Positions 50,781-58,652 are shown, counted from the stretch's first letter. The stretch is DNA of 64,000 bases from Streptomyces mashuensis (GCF_014654785.1 NZ_BNBD01000005.1:1-64000); one strand, 5' to 3'. Numbers and translations: made by a program. Notes: a model not told the origin generated them from the sequence alone.

Positions 50781-51290
50781 CTACGACGAAGGGGCGGCGG
50801 CCTTCCCGGGGGCCGTCCCGGGGCCCGCCCCGGGGCCCGTCCCGGCGGCCTTGCCCGTGGTCTTCCCCGCGGCCTTCGCGGCGCAGCCGGAGCACCGGCC
50901 GAAGATCGCGAAGTGCTTCATGTCCGTGTCGAAGCCGAAGTCGTCGCGCAGCCGGGCGGTGAACTCCTCGGCCACGGACAGGTCGGCCTCGATCACGCCG
51001 GTGCAGTCGCGGCAGACCAGGTGTATGTGGTGGTGCCGGTCCGCGAGGTGGTACGTGGGCGCACCGTGCCCCAAGTGGGCATGGCTGACCAGGCCGAGCT
51101 CCTCCAGCAGCTCCAGCGTCCGGTACACGGTCGAGATGTTCACCCCGCCCGCGGTCCTGCGGACCTCGGTGAGGATGTCGTCCGGCGTCGCGTGCTCGAG
51201 CCGGTCGACGGCCTCCAGGACGAGCTGGCGCTGCGGGGTCAGCCGGTAGCCGCGCTTGCGGAGATCGCTCTGCCAGTCGGTGTCCACCAC
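50781..51290 (-). CDS. nur: Nickel-responsive Fur-family regulator Nur
   Basis: This 169-aa Fur-family protein has winged helix RGYRLTPQRQLVLEAVDRLEHATPDDIL and ISTVYRTLELLEELGLVSHAHLGHGAPTYHLADRHHHIHLVCRDC. The His-rich loop DRHHHIH and H in RLEHAT match the nickel ligands of S. coelicolor Nur, and DTDMKHFAIFGRC ends the domain. A tail of about 30 Ala/Gly/Pro/Lys residues is extra. Nur represses nickel uptake and iron superoxide dismutase when Ni is present. It follows btuF by 25 bp, so part of its transcription may come from the B12-riboswitch operon. The start may be either of two adjacent GTG codons. Confidence 0.93.
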   Translation of the reverse strand: MVDTDWQSDLRKRGYRLTPQRQLVLEAVDRLEHATPDDILTEVRRTAGGVNISTVYRTLELLEELGLVSHAHLGHGAPTYHLADRHHHIHLVCRDCTGVIEADLSVAEEFTARLRDDFGFDTDMKHFAIFGRCSGCAAKAAGKTTGKAAGTGPGAGPGTAPGKAAAPSS

Positions 51291-51315
51291 GCTCCCAGTC
51301 TAGGGCCGTGCGGTG

Positions 51316-52374
51316 TCAGTGGTCCCGAACGCCGTTCAGGTAGCGGGCGAGGGCGGCGATCGCGGACGGGTTGCGGGGGCTCTCCACCAGGTCCACGTAG
51401 TCCAGTACGAAGATCTGCTTGTTCTTCACGGCCGAGACGTTCGCCAGCGGCGGGTACGACAGCAGGAACTCCTTCTTCTGCTCGGCGCTCACCGACCCGT
51501 AGTTGTTGACGACGATGACCTCCGGGTCGCGCTCGACGACGCTCTCCCAGCCCACCGTCACCCACGAGTCCTTCAGGTCCTTCATCACGTGGTCGCCGCC
51601 GGCCTTCGTGATGATGTCGTGCGGCCCGGCGAAGGCACCCGCCGTGACGGGCTTGTCCTGCCCGTCGTCGTAGAGGAACACCCGCGGCGCCCGCCCGTCC
51701 TTCGGCACGCCCGCCTGCGCCCGCGCCACCTGCTGCCGGAAGTCCGCGACGAGGCGCCGCGCCCGGTCCTCGACGTGGAAGATCCGCCCCAGCGCCTCCA
51801 GGTCCGTGTAGAGCGCCTCCAGCGGCGGCATCACGCCGCGCGCGGCCCCGCCGGTGACGCCGGACCCGCCGGTGCCGTTGCGGCAGGACTCGGTGAGCAC
51901 GTACGAGCCGACGCCCAGCTTCTTCAGCGCGGCGGGCGTGAGGCCGTTGCCCTCGCCGAAGCCGTAGTTCCAGCCCGCGAAGACCAGGTCGGCGCGGGCG
52001 TCGAGGACGAGCTCCTTGGTGATCTCCTTCTTCGACAGCCACTTCACCTTCCGGTAGCCGTCCTGCCAGGGCACCTCCTCGCGGCCGGGGTCGGTGCGGC
52101 CGGTGCGGTAGTCGGGCGCCACGTAGCCGGCCATCCGGTCCTCCAGGCCCAGCGCGAACATGATCTCGGCGATGCCCACGTCGTTGGTCACCACGCGCTC
52201 GGGCGCCTTGTCGTACGTGGTCCGCACGCCGCAGTTCTCGACGGTGACGGGGTAGTGGCCGCCGGCCGACGGCTTCTCCGCGGCCGGTTCCACGACCTTG
52301 GCCCCGCAGGCCGTCAGGGTCAGCGCGCAGAGGAGGGTCAGGGCGCTACGGACGGGTCGGCTACGGCTGTGCAT
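51316..52374 (-). CDS. btuF: Cobalamin-type ABC transporter substrate-binding lipoprotein
   Basis: This 352-aa lipoprotein has signal SALTLLCALTLTAC with lipobox Cys about 23. A FecB/BtuF-like fold follows (APERVVTNDVGIAEIMFALGLEDRMAGY, DARADLVFAG, RDPEVIVVNNYG). It captures a corrinoid or siderophore for the permease and ATPase upstream. The riboswitch at the head of the operon makes cobalamin the likely ligand. It overlaps the ATPase gene by 14 bp. Confidence 0.88.
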   Translation of the reverse strand: MHSRSRPVRSALTLLCALTLTACGAKVVEPAAEKPSAGGHYPVTVENCGVRTTYDKAPERVVTNDVGIAEIMFALGLEDRMAGYVAPDYRTGRTDPGREEVPWQDGYRKVKWLSKKEITKELVLDARADLVFAGWNYGFGEGNGLTPAALKKLGVGSYVLTESCRNGTGGSGVTGGAARGVMPPLEALYTDLEALGRIFHVEDRARRLVADFRQQVARAQAGVPKDGRAPRVFLYDDGQDKPVTAGAFAGPHDIITKAGGDHVMKDLKDSWVTVGWESVVERDPEVIVVNNYGSVSAEQKKEFLLSYPPLANVSAVKNKQIFVLDYVDLVESPRNPSAIAALARYLNGVRDH

Positions 52375-53164
52375 CAGGGGTCCCCCCGGTAGGCGGCAGG
52401 CGGTCGAACAGCAGGTGCGGCGCTCCGGTGGCCGGGTGCGGCACCCGGTGCGCCCGGACGCCGAACACCTCCGCCAGCAGCTCGTCGGTGAGCACGTCGT
52501 GCGGCGGTCCCGAGGCCACGACGCGGCCGCCCGCCACCACGCACAGCACGTCGCAGTGGCCGGCGGCGAGGTTGAGGTCGTGCAGCGCCGCGAGGACGGT
52601 GGGGCCCGCGCCGCGCACCAGCGCCAGGACCTCCAGCTGCTGCGCGATGTCCAGGTGGTTGGTGGGCTCGTCGAGCACCAGGACGCGCGGCTGCTGGGCG
52701 AGCGCGCGGGCGATGAGCACGCGCTGCTTCTCGCCGCCGGACAACGTGAGGAAGCCGCGCTCGGCCAGGTGCGCGGCGCGCACCTGCGCCAGCGCCGCCG
52801 CGCACGCCGCGGCGTCCGCGGCCGAGGCGCGCCCGGCGGCGCTCTGGTGCGGCAGCCGGCCCATGGCCACCACCTCGGCGGCGGTGAAGTCGAACTCGCT
52901 CGCCGATTCCTGCGGCAGCGCCGCCAGGCGCCGGGCGCCCTCGCGCGCGGTCAGCGCGTGCAGGTCGTCGCCGTCGAGCAGCACCCGGCCGGCGGCCGGC
53001 CGCAGCGCCCGGTAGACGCAGCGCAACAGGGTCGATTTGCCGCTGCCGTTGGGGCCGACCAGGCCGACGACCCGGCCGCTGCCGGCCCGCAGCGTCACGT
53101 CCTCCAGCAGCCGGGTCCCGGCGATGTCGACGGCCAGGCCCTCGATGTCGACGCGCACGGTCAC
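52361..53164 (-). CDS. btuD: Cobalamin-type ABC transporter ATPase
   Basis: This 267-aa ATPase of the FepC/BtuD class has Walker A GLVGPNGSGKSTLLRC, Q-loop LAALPQES, signature LSGGEKQRVLIARAL, Walker B VLVLDEPTNHLD and H-loop LAALHDLNLA. The start is GTG 53164, overlapping the permease stop (GTGA), with a second in-frame GTG two codons later. It drives uptake through the adjacent permease. Confidence 0.93.
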   Translation of the reverse strand: MTVRVDIEGLAVDIAGTRLLEDVTLRAGSGRVVGLVGPNGSGKSTLLRCVYRALRPAAGRVLLDGDDLHALTAREGARRLAALPQESASEFDFTAAEVVAMGRLPHQSAAGRASAADAAACAAALAQVRAAHLAERGFLTLSGGEKQRVLIARALAQQPRVLVLDEPTNHLDIAQQLEVLALVRGAGPTVLAALHDLNLAAGHCDVLCVVAGGRVVASGPPHDVLTDELLAEVFGVRAHRVPHPATGAPHLLFDRLPPTGGTPDAQP

Positions 53165-54378
53165 GACCCCCCGAAGACGTAGCCGCGCCGCCGCATCAGC
53201 AGTACGAAGCCGGGCACCCCGATCAGGGCGGTGATCACGCCGACGGGCAGTTCCACGGGCGCCAGCAGCAGCCGGGACACCAGGTCGACCCAGACCAGCA
53301 GCACCGCGCCCAGCAGTGGCGCCACGGCCAGGACGCGGCGGTGGCCGGCGCCGACGAGCATGCGGGTGACGTGCGGGACCATATGCCCGACGAAGCCGAT
53401 GGCGCCGCTGACGGCGACCACGGCGCCGGTGACGGCGGCCGTGACGAGGAACAGGCCGCGGCGCAGCCGTACCGCGTCGACGCCGAGGGCGGCGGCCGTC
53501 TCGTCGCCCATGGCCAGTGCGTTCAGGCCGCGGGCGGACCACAGCAGCCAGCCGGTGCCGGCCAGCACGGCGGCCGCGGCGATGGGCAGCGAGGACCAGG
53601 TGGCGCCGCCGAGGCTGCCGAGCAGCCACATCATGGCGGAGCGGGCGGCCTCGCCGCGGTCGGCGCTGAAGACCATGAGCGTGGTGACGGCGGAGAACGC
53701 GTAGTACATGGCGCTGCCGGTCAGGACGAGCCGCAGCGGCGTCAGCCCGTGGGCGGTGCGGGCCACCGCGTAGACGAGGGTCATGGCGGCGAGGGCGGAG
53801 GCGAAGGCGGCGCCGGACAGCGCCCAGACGCCCAGCGAGCCGAGGGCGCCGAAGAGGAGGACGGCGTTGGCGCCGACGGCGGCGCCGGAGGAGATGCCGA
53901 GCACGAACGGGTCGGCGAGGGCGTTGCGGACCATGGCCTGCACGCCGACGCCGACGGCGGCCAGCCCGGCGCCCACGACGGCGGCGAGCAGGGCCCGGGG
54001 GAGGCGCAGCTCCCAGACGATGGTGTAGGCGGCGACCTCGTCCTGCCGGATCGTTCCGCCGGTCAGGCCCGCCCAGAGGTAGTGGAGGGTGTCGCCCCAG
54101 CCGACGCCGGAGGCGCCGAGCGCGGTGCAGCACAGCACCGACAGGGGGAGCGCGGCGGTCAGCGCGCAGAGGAGGGGCAGGAGGGGGACGCGGCGGGGGG
54201 GCGGGTGGCGCCACGGGGACGGCCTCGCTGTCGTCGGGCCGCGTCCGTACGGGTAGCAGGGCGCCCCGGTCCGGGGCGCGAGGTGTGCCGCCGCCGGTGG
54301 GTCCCTCCCTCGCAGTCCACGGCGAGTGTGCGGGAAGTGCTCGTGCGAGCCGCACGCGCCGCGGGCGATCGGGCTCAC
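53161..54378 (-). CDS. btuC: Cobalamin-type ABC transporter permease (FecCD family)
   Basis: The family-like region is about 54190 down to 53161, with about nine to ten transmembrane helices and FecCD motifs LRLPRALLAAVVGAGLAAVGVGVQAMVRNALADPFVLGISSGAA and GFVGHMVPHVTRMLVG. Its N-terminus is unresolved. The only start codon between the core and the riboswitch is GTG 54378, which lies in the B12 box, and it would add about 62 low-complexity residues. The true start may be a non-standard codon or the 5' end may be damaged. It is the first gene of the riboswitch operon. Confidence 0.85.
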   Translation of the reverse strand: MSPIARGACGSHEHFPHTRRGLRGRDPPAAAHLAPRTGAPCYPYGRGPTTARPSPWRHPPPRRVPLLPLLCALTAALPLSVLCCTALGASGVGWGDTLHYLWAGLTGGTIRQDEVAAYTIVWELRLPRALLAAVVGAGLAAVGVGVQAMVRNALADPFVLGISSGAAVGANAVLLFGALGSLGVWALSGAAFASALAAMTLVYAVARTAHGLTPLRLVLTGSAMYYAFSAVTTLMVFSADRGEAARSAMMWLLGSLGGATWSSLPIAAAAVLAGTGWLLWSARGLNALAMGDETAAALGVDAVRLRRGLFLVTAAVTGAVVAVSGAIGFVGHMVPHVTRMLVGAGHRRVLAVAPLLGAVLLVWVDLVSRLLLAPVELPVGVITALIGVPGFVLLMRRRGYVFGGS

Positions 54379-54480
54379 GGGCGGAGGCTTACGCAGGTGC
54401 GTAGAGGCTTGCCTCCGCCCGCTTACCGTTGCGGGTCAGCGCCGGATTCTCACCGGACTTCCCCCGCGGGGCGTGGTGGT
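54350..54480 (-). promoter_or_regulatory. Cobalamin (adenosylcobalamin) riboswitch
   Basis: The minus strand carries the core GGGGAAGTCCGGTGAGAATC followed by CGGCGCTGACCCGCAACGGTA. Next come a GGCGGAGGCAAGCCTC / GCCTCCGCC hairpin and a B12-box-like AGCCCGATCGCCCGC (54376-54362). These are the conserved blocks, in order, of the cobalamin riboswitch. It directly precedes a FecCD-type permease, the commonest actinobacterial target. B12 would shut the operon off, probably at translation because the B12 box abuts the first coding region. Confidence 0.88.
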
Positions 54481-54502
54481 GCTGCTGGTGTGACGCGCGT
54501 GC

Positions 54503-55132
54503 TTACTTGTCGTCCGGCTTGTCGGCCGGGGACTCGACGCCGGCCGTCGGGTCGAACGGGGTGCCGTCCTCGCGGAAGAAGGCCACGCCGTCGGGCATGT
54601 CCTCCGGCAGGCTCGCCGCCCACGACTGGAGGTCGGGGACCTTCTTCAGCTGGGCCGACATGTACGGCCGCAGCGGCACCTCGGGGGTGGCCTTCTCGCC
54701 GACCCACAGCAGGTCGCCCTTGACGTACCCGTACAGGCGCTTGCCGCCGGAGTACGGGCCGGAGGCGGCCGTGCGTGCCACCGCGTCGGTGGCCAGGTCG
54801 ATCTGCGGCTTCTTGTCGGCCAGCTCGCCGTACCAGACCTCGACGATGCCCTGGTCGCGGATCATGACGACCTCGACCTTGCGGTCCTTGTCGATCCGCC
54901 AGTAGCCGCTCTCGGTCTCCAGCGGGCGCACCTTCTTGCCCTCGGAGTCGAGCACCCAGGTGTGCGAGACGTACTCGAGGAAGTCCCGGCCGTCGTGGGT
55001 GAAGGAGAGCTCCTGGCCGAAGTTGCACTTCTCGGCACCGGGGAAGTCGGCGACGCCGGCACCCTCCCACTTGCCGAGGAGGAAGACCAGGGGCACCAGG
55101 TCGGGGTGGAGGTCGGACGGAATCTCGATCAT
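54503..55132 (-). CDS. FABP-like beta-barrel protein (nitrobindin/THAP4 family)
   Basis: This 209-aa protein has the family opener PLVFLLGKWEGAGVADFP, containing GxWxGxG. The ten-strand barrel continues through FGQELSFTHDGRDFLEY, YWRIDKDRKVEVVMIRDQGIVEVWYGEL. Nitrobindins bind haem b with a C-terminal His, but no His occurs in the last 60 residues here, so haem binding is uncertain. The C-terminal 40 residues are an extra acidic tail. It precedes the cobalamin riboswitch on the same strand. Confidence 0.85.
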   Translation of the reverse strand: MIEIPSDLHPDLVPLVFLLGKWEGAGVADFPGAEKCNFGQELSFTHDGRDFLEYVSHTWVLDSEGKKVRPLETESGYWRIDKDRKVEVVMIRDQGIVEVWYGELADKKPQIDLATDAVARTAASGPYSGGKRLYGYVKGDLLWVGEKATPEVPLRPYMSAQLKKVPDLQSWAASLPEDMPDGVAFFREDGTPFDPTAGVESPADKPDDK

Positions 55133-55173
55133 GAGCTCAGGCGATCTGTAGGGGGTGCGTGCGGACGACCGGC

Positions 55174-55275
55174 TCAGCGCTGGCCCTGGTACAGCTTCTT
55201 CCAGGTCAGGCCCGCGAAGGCGAGAACGCCGACGGCGACCAGGACCAGCAGGGTGGTGAAGACTGCCTCAAGCAC
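55174..55275 (-). CDS. 33-aa single-span membrane microprotein
   Basis: GTG at 55275 with GAGGAG seven bases upstream opens a 33-codon frame: a short N-terminus, the helix VFTTLLVLVAVGVLAFAGLTW and the basic tail KKLYQGQR, ending TGA at 55174. It has the sequence character of a genuine one-helix membrane peptide and sits alone between the FABP-like gene and the divergent DsrE gene. No name is known to me. Confidence 0.7.
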   Translation of the reverse strand: MLEAVFTTLLVLVAVGVLAFAGLTWKKLYQGQR

Positions 55276-55381
55276 GAGCGCGCTCCTCGTTCGGAGTGAG
55301 GAATGTACGGACCGCCGCCGAGTCTAGTCGGCCGGGCCCGGCGCGGCGCGTGCGGGTTTGGGCTGCGCCTAGAGTGACGGC

Positions 55382-55747
55382 ATGGCGAAGAAGCTCGTGA
55401 TCAAGGTGACGGCGGGCGCGGACGCGCCCGAGCGGTGCTCGCAGGCGTTCACGGTGGCGGCCGTGGCGGCGGCCAGCGGCGTCGAGGTGTCGCTGTGGCT
55501 GACCGGCGAGTCGTCGTGGTTCGCGCTGCCGGGCCGGGCGGCGGAGTTCGAGCTGCCGCACGCGGCCCCGCTGCCGGACCTGATCGAGGGCATCCGCGCC
55601 GCCGGCGGCCTGATCACGCTGTGCACGCAGTGCGCGGCGCGGCGCGGGATCGAGGAGAAGGACCTCATCGAGGGTGCGCGGATCGCGGGCGCGCAGGTGT
55701 TCGTGAGCGAGGCGATGGCGGACGGCGTGCAGGCGCTCGTCTACTGA
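55382..55747 (+). CDS. DsrE/DsrF-like protein
   Basis: This 121-aa protein has the DsrE-like Rossmann-type fold: VIKVTAGADAPERCSQAFTVAAVAAASGVEVSLWLTGESSWFAL, LITLCTQCAARRGI and IAGAQVFVSEAMADGVQALVY. The Cys pair CTQC and the earlier Cys in RCSQ could carry sulfane sulfur, which fits the sulfurtransferase gene 0.8 kb away. It is divergent from the 33-aa membrane peptide. Confidence 0.88.
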   Translation: MAKKLVIKVTAGADAPERCSQAFTVAAVAAASGVEVSLWLTGESSWFALPGRAAEFELPHAAPLPDLIEGIRAAGGLITLCTQCAARRGIEEKDLIEGARIAGAQVFVSEAMADGVQALVY

Positions 55748-55753
55748 CGTGTC

Positions 55754-56032
55754 TCAGCGGCCCCACTGGTCGGGCGGCTGCTTCCGCTTCCCGTCCAGCT
55801 CGTCCCACCACTCGTCGGACTTCGGGTCGCCGGACGGGTCGTCCCACCAGCGGTCGTCCGGGCCGCGGCGGTTGGCCACGATCGCCGCGACCGGCGGGAT
55901 GACCATGGCGAACAGGCACAGCCCCACCGCCGCCGGCACCGACCAGAGCCGCACCACGGCCCACGCCAGGACGAACAGCCCGATGCAGGTGCCCATCATG
56001 GCGAAGTAGAGGTGACGTCGCCGCGCGTACAC
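55754..56032 (-). CDS. DUF3099 membrane protein
   Basis: This protein of about 92 aa has YARRRHLYFAMMGTCIGLFVLAWAVVRLWSVPAAVGLCLFAMVIPPVAAIVANRRGPDDRWWDDPSGDPKSDEWWDELDG: two transmembrane helices then a Trp/Asp-rich tail. This is a DUF3099 protein as seen in Streptomyces. The GTG at 56032 is the first start codon in the frame close to the domain, with only a weak ribosome site. A longer version without a nearby start codon cannot be excluded. Confidence 0.75.
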   Translation of the reverse strand: MYARRRHLYFAMMGTCIGLFVLAWAVVRLWSVPAAVGLCLFAMVIPPVAAIVANRRGPDDRWWDDPSGDPKSDEWWDELDGKRKQPPDQWGR

Positions 56033-56151
56033 CTCTTCACCGTACGTCCGCGGGGCGGCCGGCGCGACGACGGCCCGGAGACGGCACGAAGGGCCGCACC
56101 CTCCCTCACGGCGTCCAACCCCGGGGTGCGGCCCTCCGGCCCGATCGGCGG

Positions 56152-56168
56152 CGCCCTTCGGGCGCCCC
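56152..56168. terminator. Short G/C hairpin after DUF1416 gene
   Basis: GGCGCCC (56152-56158) and GGGCGCC (56162-56168) form a 7-bp perfect stem with a TTC loop. It begins 11 bp past the DUF1416 stop on the minus strand. No T-run is visible. It is a plausible weak terminator. Confidence 0.45.
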
Positions 56169-56178
56169 GCGGCGTTTC

Positions 56179-56469
56179 TCAGACGGCGATGGCGACCTCC
56201 GTCAGCGCGCCCTTCTCGCTCACCACGACCGTCCGGTCGGCGGTTGCGCCGGGCACCAGGGCCCGTACGGTCCACGTGCCCTCGGCCGCGTAGAAGCGGA
56301 ACTGTCCGGTCGCGGACGTGGGCACCTCGGCGGTGAACTCGCCATCGGCGTCCAGCAGCCGCACGTAGCCGGTCACCGGCTCGCCGTCGCGGGTCACCGA
56401 ACCCTGGATCGTGGTCTCACCGGGCTTCGCGCCCGACGCGTCGGGGCCGCCGGCCTTCGCTCCACACAT
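56179..56469 (-). CDS. DUF1416 (SseC-like) protein
   Basis: This 96-aa protein is a small Ig-like/transthyretin-like beta domain: TTIQGSVTRDGEPVTGYVRLLDADGEFTAEVPTSATGQFRFYAAEGTWTVRALVPG. In mycobacteria the DUF1416 protein SseC is paired with the CysA/SseA-type thiosulfate sulfurtransferase. Here it lies 45 bp downstream of that gene on the same strand. The N-terminus starts MCGAK with a Cys at position 2. It is probably a sulfur-transfer partner. Confidence 0.9.
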   Translation of the reverse strand: MCGAKAGGPDASGAKPGETTIQGSVTRDGEPVTGYVRLLDADGEFTAEVPTSATGQFRFYAAEGTWTVRALVPGATADRTVVVSEKGALTEVAIAV

Positions 56470-56514
56470 GTGCTGCAATCCCTTCGCTTCTGTTTCGCGT
56501 TTCGCGTTCCGCGG

Positions 56515-57357
56515 CTACTGCGCGCCGAGCTCGATCGGCACGCCCACCAGCGAGCCGTACTCGGTCCAGGAACCGTCGTAGTTGCGCACGTTGGGCCGGC
56601 CGAGCAGCTCGTGCAGCACGAACCAGGTGTGGGCCGAGCGCTCGCCGATGCGGCAGTACGCGATGGTGTCCTTGCCCGCGTCGACGCCCGCGGCGGCGTA
56701 GAGCTCGGCGAGCTCCTCGTCGGACTTGAAGGTGCCGTCGTCGTTGGCCGCCTTCGACCAGGGGATGTTGACGGCGGTCGGCACGTGGCCGGGGCGCTGC
56801 GACTGCTCCTGCGGCAGGTGGGCGGGGGCCAGCAGCTTGCCGCTGAACTCGTCGGGGGAGCGCACGTCGACGATGTTGAGTTCGCCGATCGCGGCGAGCA
56901 CGTCGTCGCGGAAGGCGCGGATCGCGGTGTCCTGCGGCTGGGCCTTGTAGGTGGTGCGCGGGCGCTGCGGGACCTCGGCGACGAGGTCGCGCGAGTCCAG
57001 CTCCCACTTCTTGCGGCCGCCGTCCAGCAGACGGACGTCGCGGTGGCCGTAGAGCTTGAAGTACCAGTAGGCGTAGGCCGCGAACCAGTTGTTGTTGCCG
57101 CCGTAGAGGACGACGGCGTCGTCGTTGGCGATGCCCTTCGCCGACAGCAGCTCCTCGAAGCCTGCCTGGTCCACGAAGTCGCGGCGGACGGGGTCCTGGA
57201 GGTCGGTCTTCCAGTCGATGCGAATGGCCGACTTGATGTGGTTCTTGTCGTACGCGGAGGTGTCCTCGTCGACCTCGACGAGAACGGTCTTGGGGTCGCC
57301 TGCGTCGATGCGGGCCTGTACCCAGTCGGCGTCCACGAGGACGGCGCTGCGGCTCAT
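56515..57357 (-). CDS. Thiosulfate sulfurtransferase (tandem rhodanese)
   Basis: This 280-aa protein has two rhodanese domains. The N-terminal one is inactive and the C-terminal one has the catalytic Cys235 in YCRIGERSAHTWF. It also has VEVDEDTSAYDKNHI, GGNNNWFAAYAYW and LLDGGRKKWE. It moves sulfur from thiosulfate to an acceptor such as cyanide, a thiol or a carrier. It lies behind a short Cys-containing leader peptide 155 bp upstream and is followed by the DUF1416 gene. Confidence 0.95.
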   Translation of the reverse strand: MSRSAVLVDADWVQARIDAGDPKTVLVEVDEDTSAYDKNHIKSAIRIDWKTDLQDPVRRDFVDQAGFEELLSAKGIANDDAVVLYGGNNNWFAAYAYWYFKLYGHRDVRLLDGGRKKWELDSRDLVAEVPQRPRTTYKAQPQDTAIRAFRDDVLAAIGELNIVDVRSPDEFSGKLLAPAHLPQEQSQRPGHVPTAVNIPWSKAANDDGTFKSDEELAELYAAAGVDAGKDTIAYCRIGERSAHTWFVLHELLGRPNVRNYDGSWTEYGSLVGVPIELGAQ

Positions 57358-57511
57358 GCTGTTTCTCCTCCGGGGCTGGTGCGGTGTGTGCCGGCGGCGA
57401 CGCGCGGCGGGCGTGCGGCCGCCACGCGCCGGTGCGATGGAGCGGGATGGAGATGTGCGAGGTGCGGAAGGGCCGCGCGGGGCGGCCGGGGGAGCCGGAG
57501 GCGGTTCCCCG

Positions 57512-57592
57512 TCAGACTCGGCGACACAGCATGGCGGACACGCGGCACAGGTCGACTGCCCGCCGCTTCGTGAGATCCGCCTGTCGTTGCAT
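57512..57592 (-). CDS. 26-aa Cys leader peptide upstream of sulfurtransferase
   Basis: ATG at 57592 opens a 26-codon frame starting M-Q-R-Q-A-D-L and ending AVDLCRVSAMLCRRV, with stop TGA at 57514-57512. The AVDLCR...LCRR pattern recurs in Streptomyces leader peptides upstream of sulfur-assimilation genes (from memory). The two Cys codons near the end suggest cysteine-sensing attenuation. It has no ribosome site but a promoter ending seven bases before the ATG, so it is probably leaderless. Confidence 0.8.
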   Translation of the reverse strand: MQRQADLTKRRAVDLCRVSAMLCRRV

Positions 57593-57599
57593 GGGATGG

Positions 57600-57629
57600 A
57601 TGGTAGGGAGACGGGGGGACGCCTGTCAC
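57600..57629 (-). promoter_or_regulatory. Promoter of the leader peptide / sulfurtransferase operon
   Basis: On the minus strand, GTGACA (57629-57624) and TACCAT (57605-57600) are separated by 18 bp. The -10 ends seven bases before the leader-peptide ATG, which would make the mRNA begin at or next to the start codon. Confidence 0.6.
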
Positions 57630-57798
57630 CGCCATGCCGGAATATGAGACAGATTCGGCCACATGGTGGGACCGTACGGCCCTGAGCAGTGGCTTCCGGT
57701 CGTCCCGCGACCCCCGGCGGCCGGATTCGTACTGGCCTGCGGACGCCGGCGTCTCGACAAGCGGAACGCGCGCCGTCCTTGACGGGAGGAGGCGGGGC

Positions 57799-58509
57799 TC
57801 AGCCCGCCAGGTTGAGGTCCGTGCCCGTGAGGGTGATGTCCACGCCCTTGGGCGTGGCGACGACCTTCTCCAGCTTGAGGCCCTTGGGCAGGCCGGTGAT
57901 CTTCCGCTCGAAGTCGGTGCGGGAGCGCACGGCCGCCTCGGCGCCCGGCAGGCCCTGCCCCGGGACCTCCTTGGCCCGGACGCGCACCGTGTCGCCGTTC
58001 ACCACGGTCAGCGAGGAGCGCACCTCGCCCCGCATGGGCCGGCCCATGACCGAAACCGTGCCCGTGACCTTGACCTCGTCGGGGGCGCCCCCGCTGTACG
58101 ACACGGAGAGGTCCTCGGCGCCCTGGCCGGCGGCGGCCTTCGCGAGGTCCGCGTACGAGAGGTGGGCGGTGCCCGTCGCGCTGCCCGCGACGGCGGAGGT
58201 GTAGCTGCTGTTCACGCGGACGTCGCGCAGGGTGGCGTCGAAGCTGCTCACCCGCACCGTCCGGTCACCGGCCGACGCGGTGACGCCCTGGTCCAGCTTG
58301 ATCTCCACCTCGTCCAGCTGCGAGGAGGCGACCTGCGTGAGGAAGGGGAAGCCCTTGATCGAGACCTCGGGGGTGGCGGCGAGGCCCTGGCTGCTGCGTA
58401 TCTTCTCCGCGGCCTGGTCCTCGGCGAACCAGACGGCCGCGCGGTCCGCGCCGACGAGGATTCCGCCGAGGACCACAGCGGTGATCACAAGGTTGCGTAT
58501 GAGGCGCAT
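57799..58509 (-). CDS. DUF2993 secreted/lipid-binding protein (LmeA-like)
   Basis: This 236-aa protein has an N-terminal signal anchor (IRNLVITAVVLGGILVGADRA). The DUF2993 fold follows: EVSIKGFPFLTQVASSQLDEVEIKLDQ, VSSFDATLRDVRV, VTGTVSVMGRPM and a C-terminal VVATPKGVDITLTGTDLNL. Family members such as LmeA bind phospholipids or lipoglycan precursors outside the membrane. The ATG at 58509 begins the signal. A long open frame continues upstream but is noise. Confidence 0.87.
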   Translation of the reverse strand: MRLIRNLVITAVVLGGILVGADRAAVWFAEDQAAEKIRSSQGLAATPEVSIKGFPFLTQVASSQLDEVEIKLDQGVTASAGDRTVRVSSFDATLRDVRVNSSYTSAVAGSATGTAHLSYADLAKAAAGQGAEDLSVSYSGGAPDEVKVTGTVSVMGRPMRGEVRSSLTVVNGDTVRVRAKEVPGQGLPGAEAAVRSRTDFERKITGLPKGLKLEKVVATPKGVDITLTGTDLNLAG

Positions 58510-58598
58510 GCTGGTCGTTCCCCCCACGATCGGCAGGTCGGTCCTGTCGTGTCGTTCTGTCCGGCAGGCCCCCTGGCCTGTCCAGTGAGGGTAACCGA

Positions 58599-58632
58599 GA
58601 GGGGGCCGGGCCCCGCCGGGCCCGGCCCCCTC
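58599..58632. terminator. Strong terminator between DUF2993 and membrane-protein genes
   Basis: GAGGGGGCCGGGCCC (58599-58613) and GGGCCCGGCCCCCTC (58618-58632) form a perfect 15-bp stem with a 4-nt loop. It lies 20 bp past the stop of the 58653-59912 gene, so it ends the upstream (MoaD-like) operon on the minus strand. Confidence 0.85.
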
Positions 58633-58652
58633 GGCCGTGTGGGTGTGCCGGA

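Noticed and set aside
54503..55132. Haem-binding nitrobindin
   Set aside because: The fold signature is present but no C-terminal His ligand is seen, so haem binding was not claimed.
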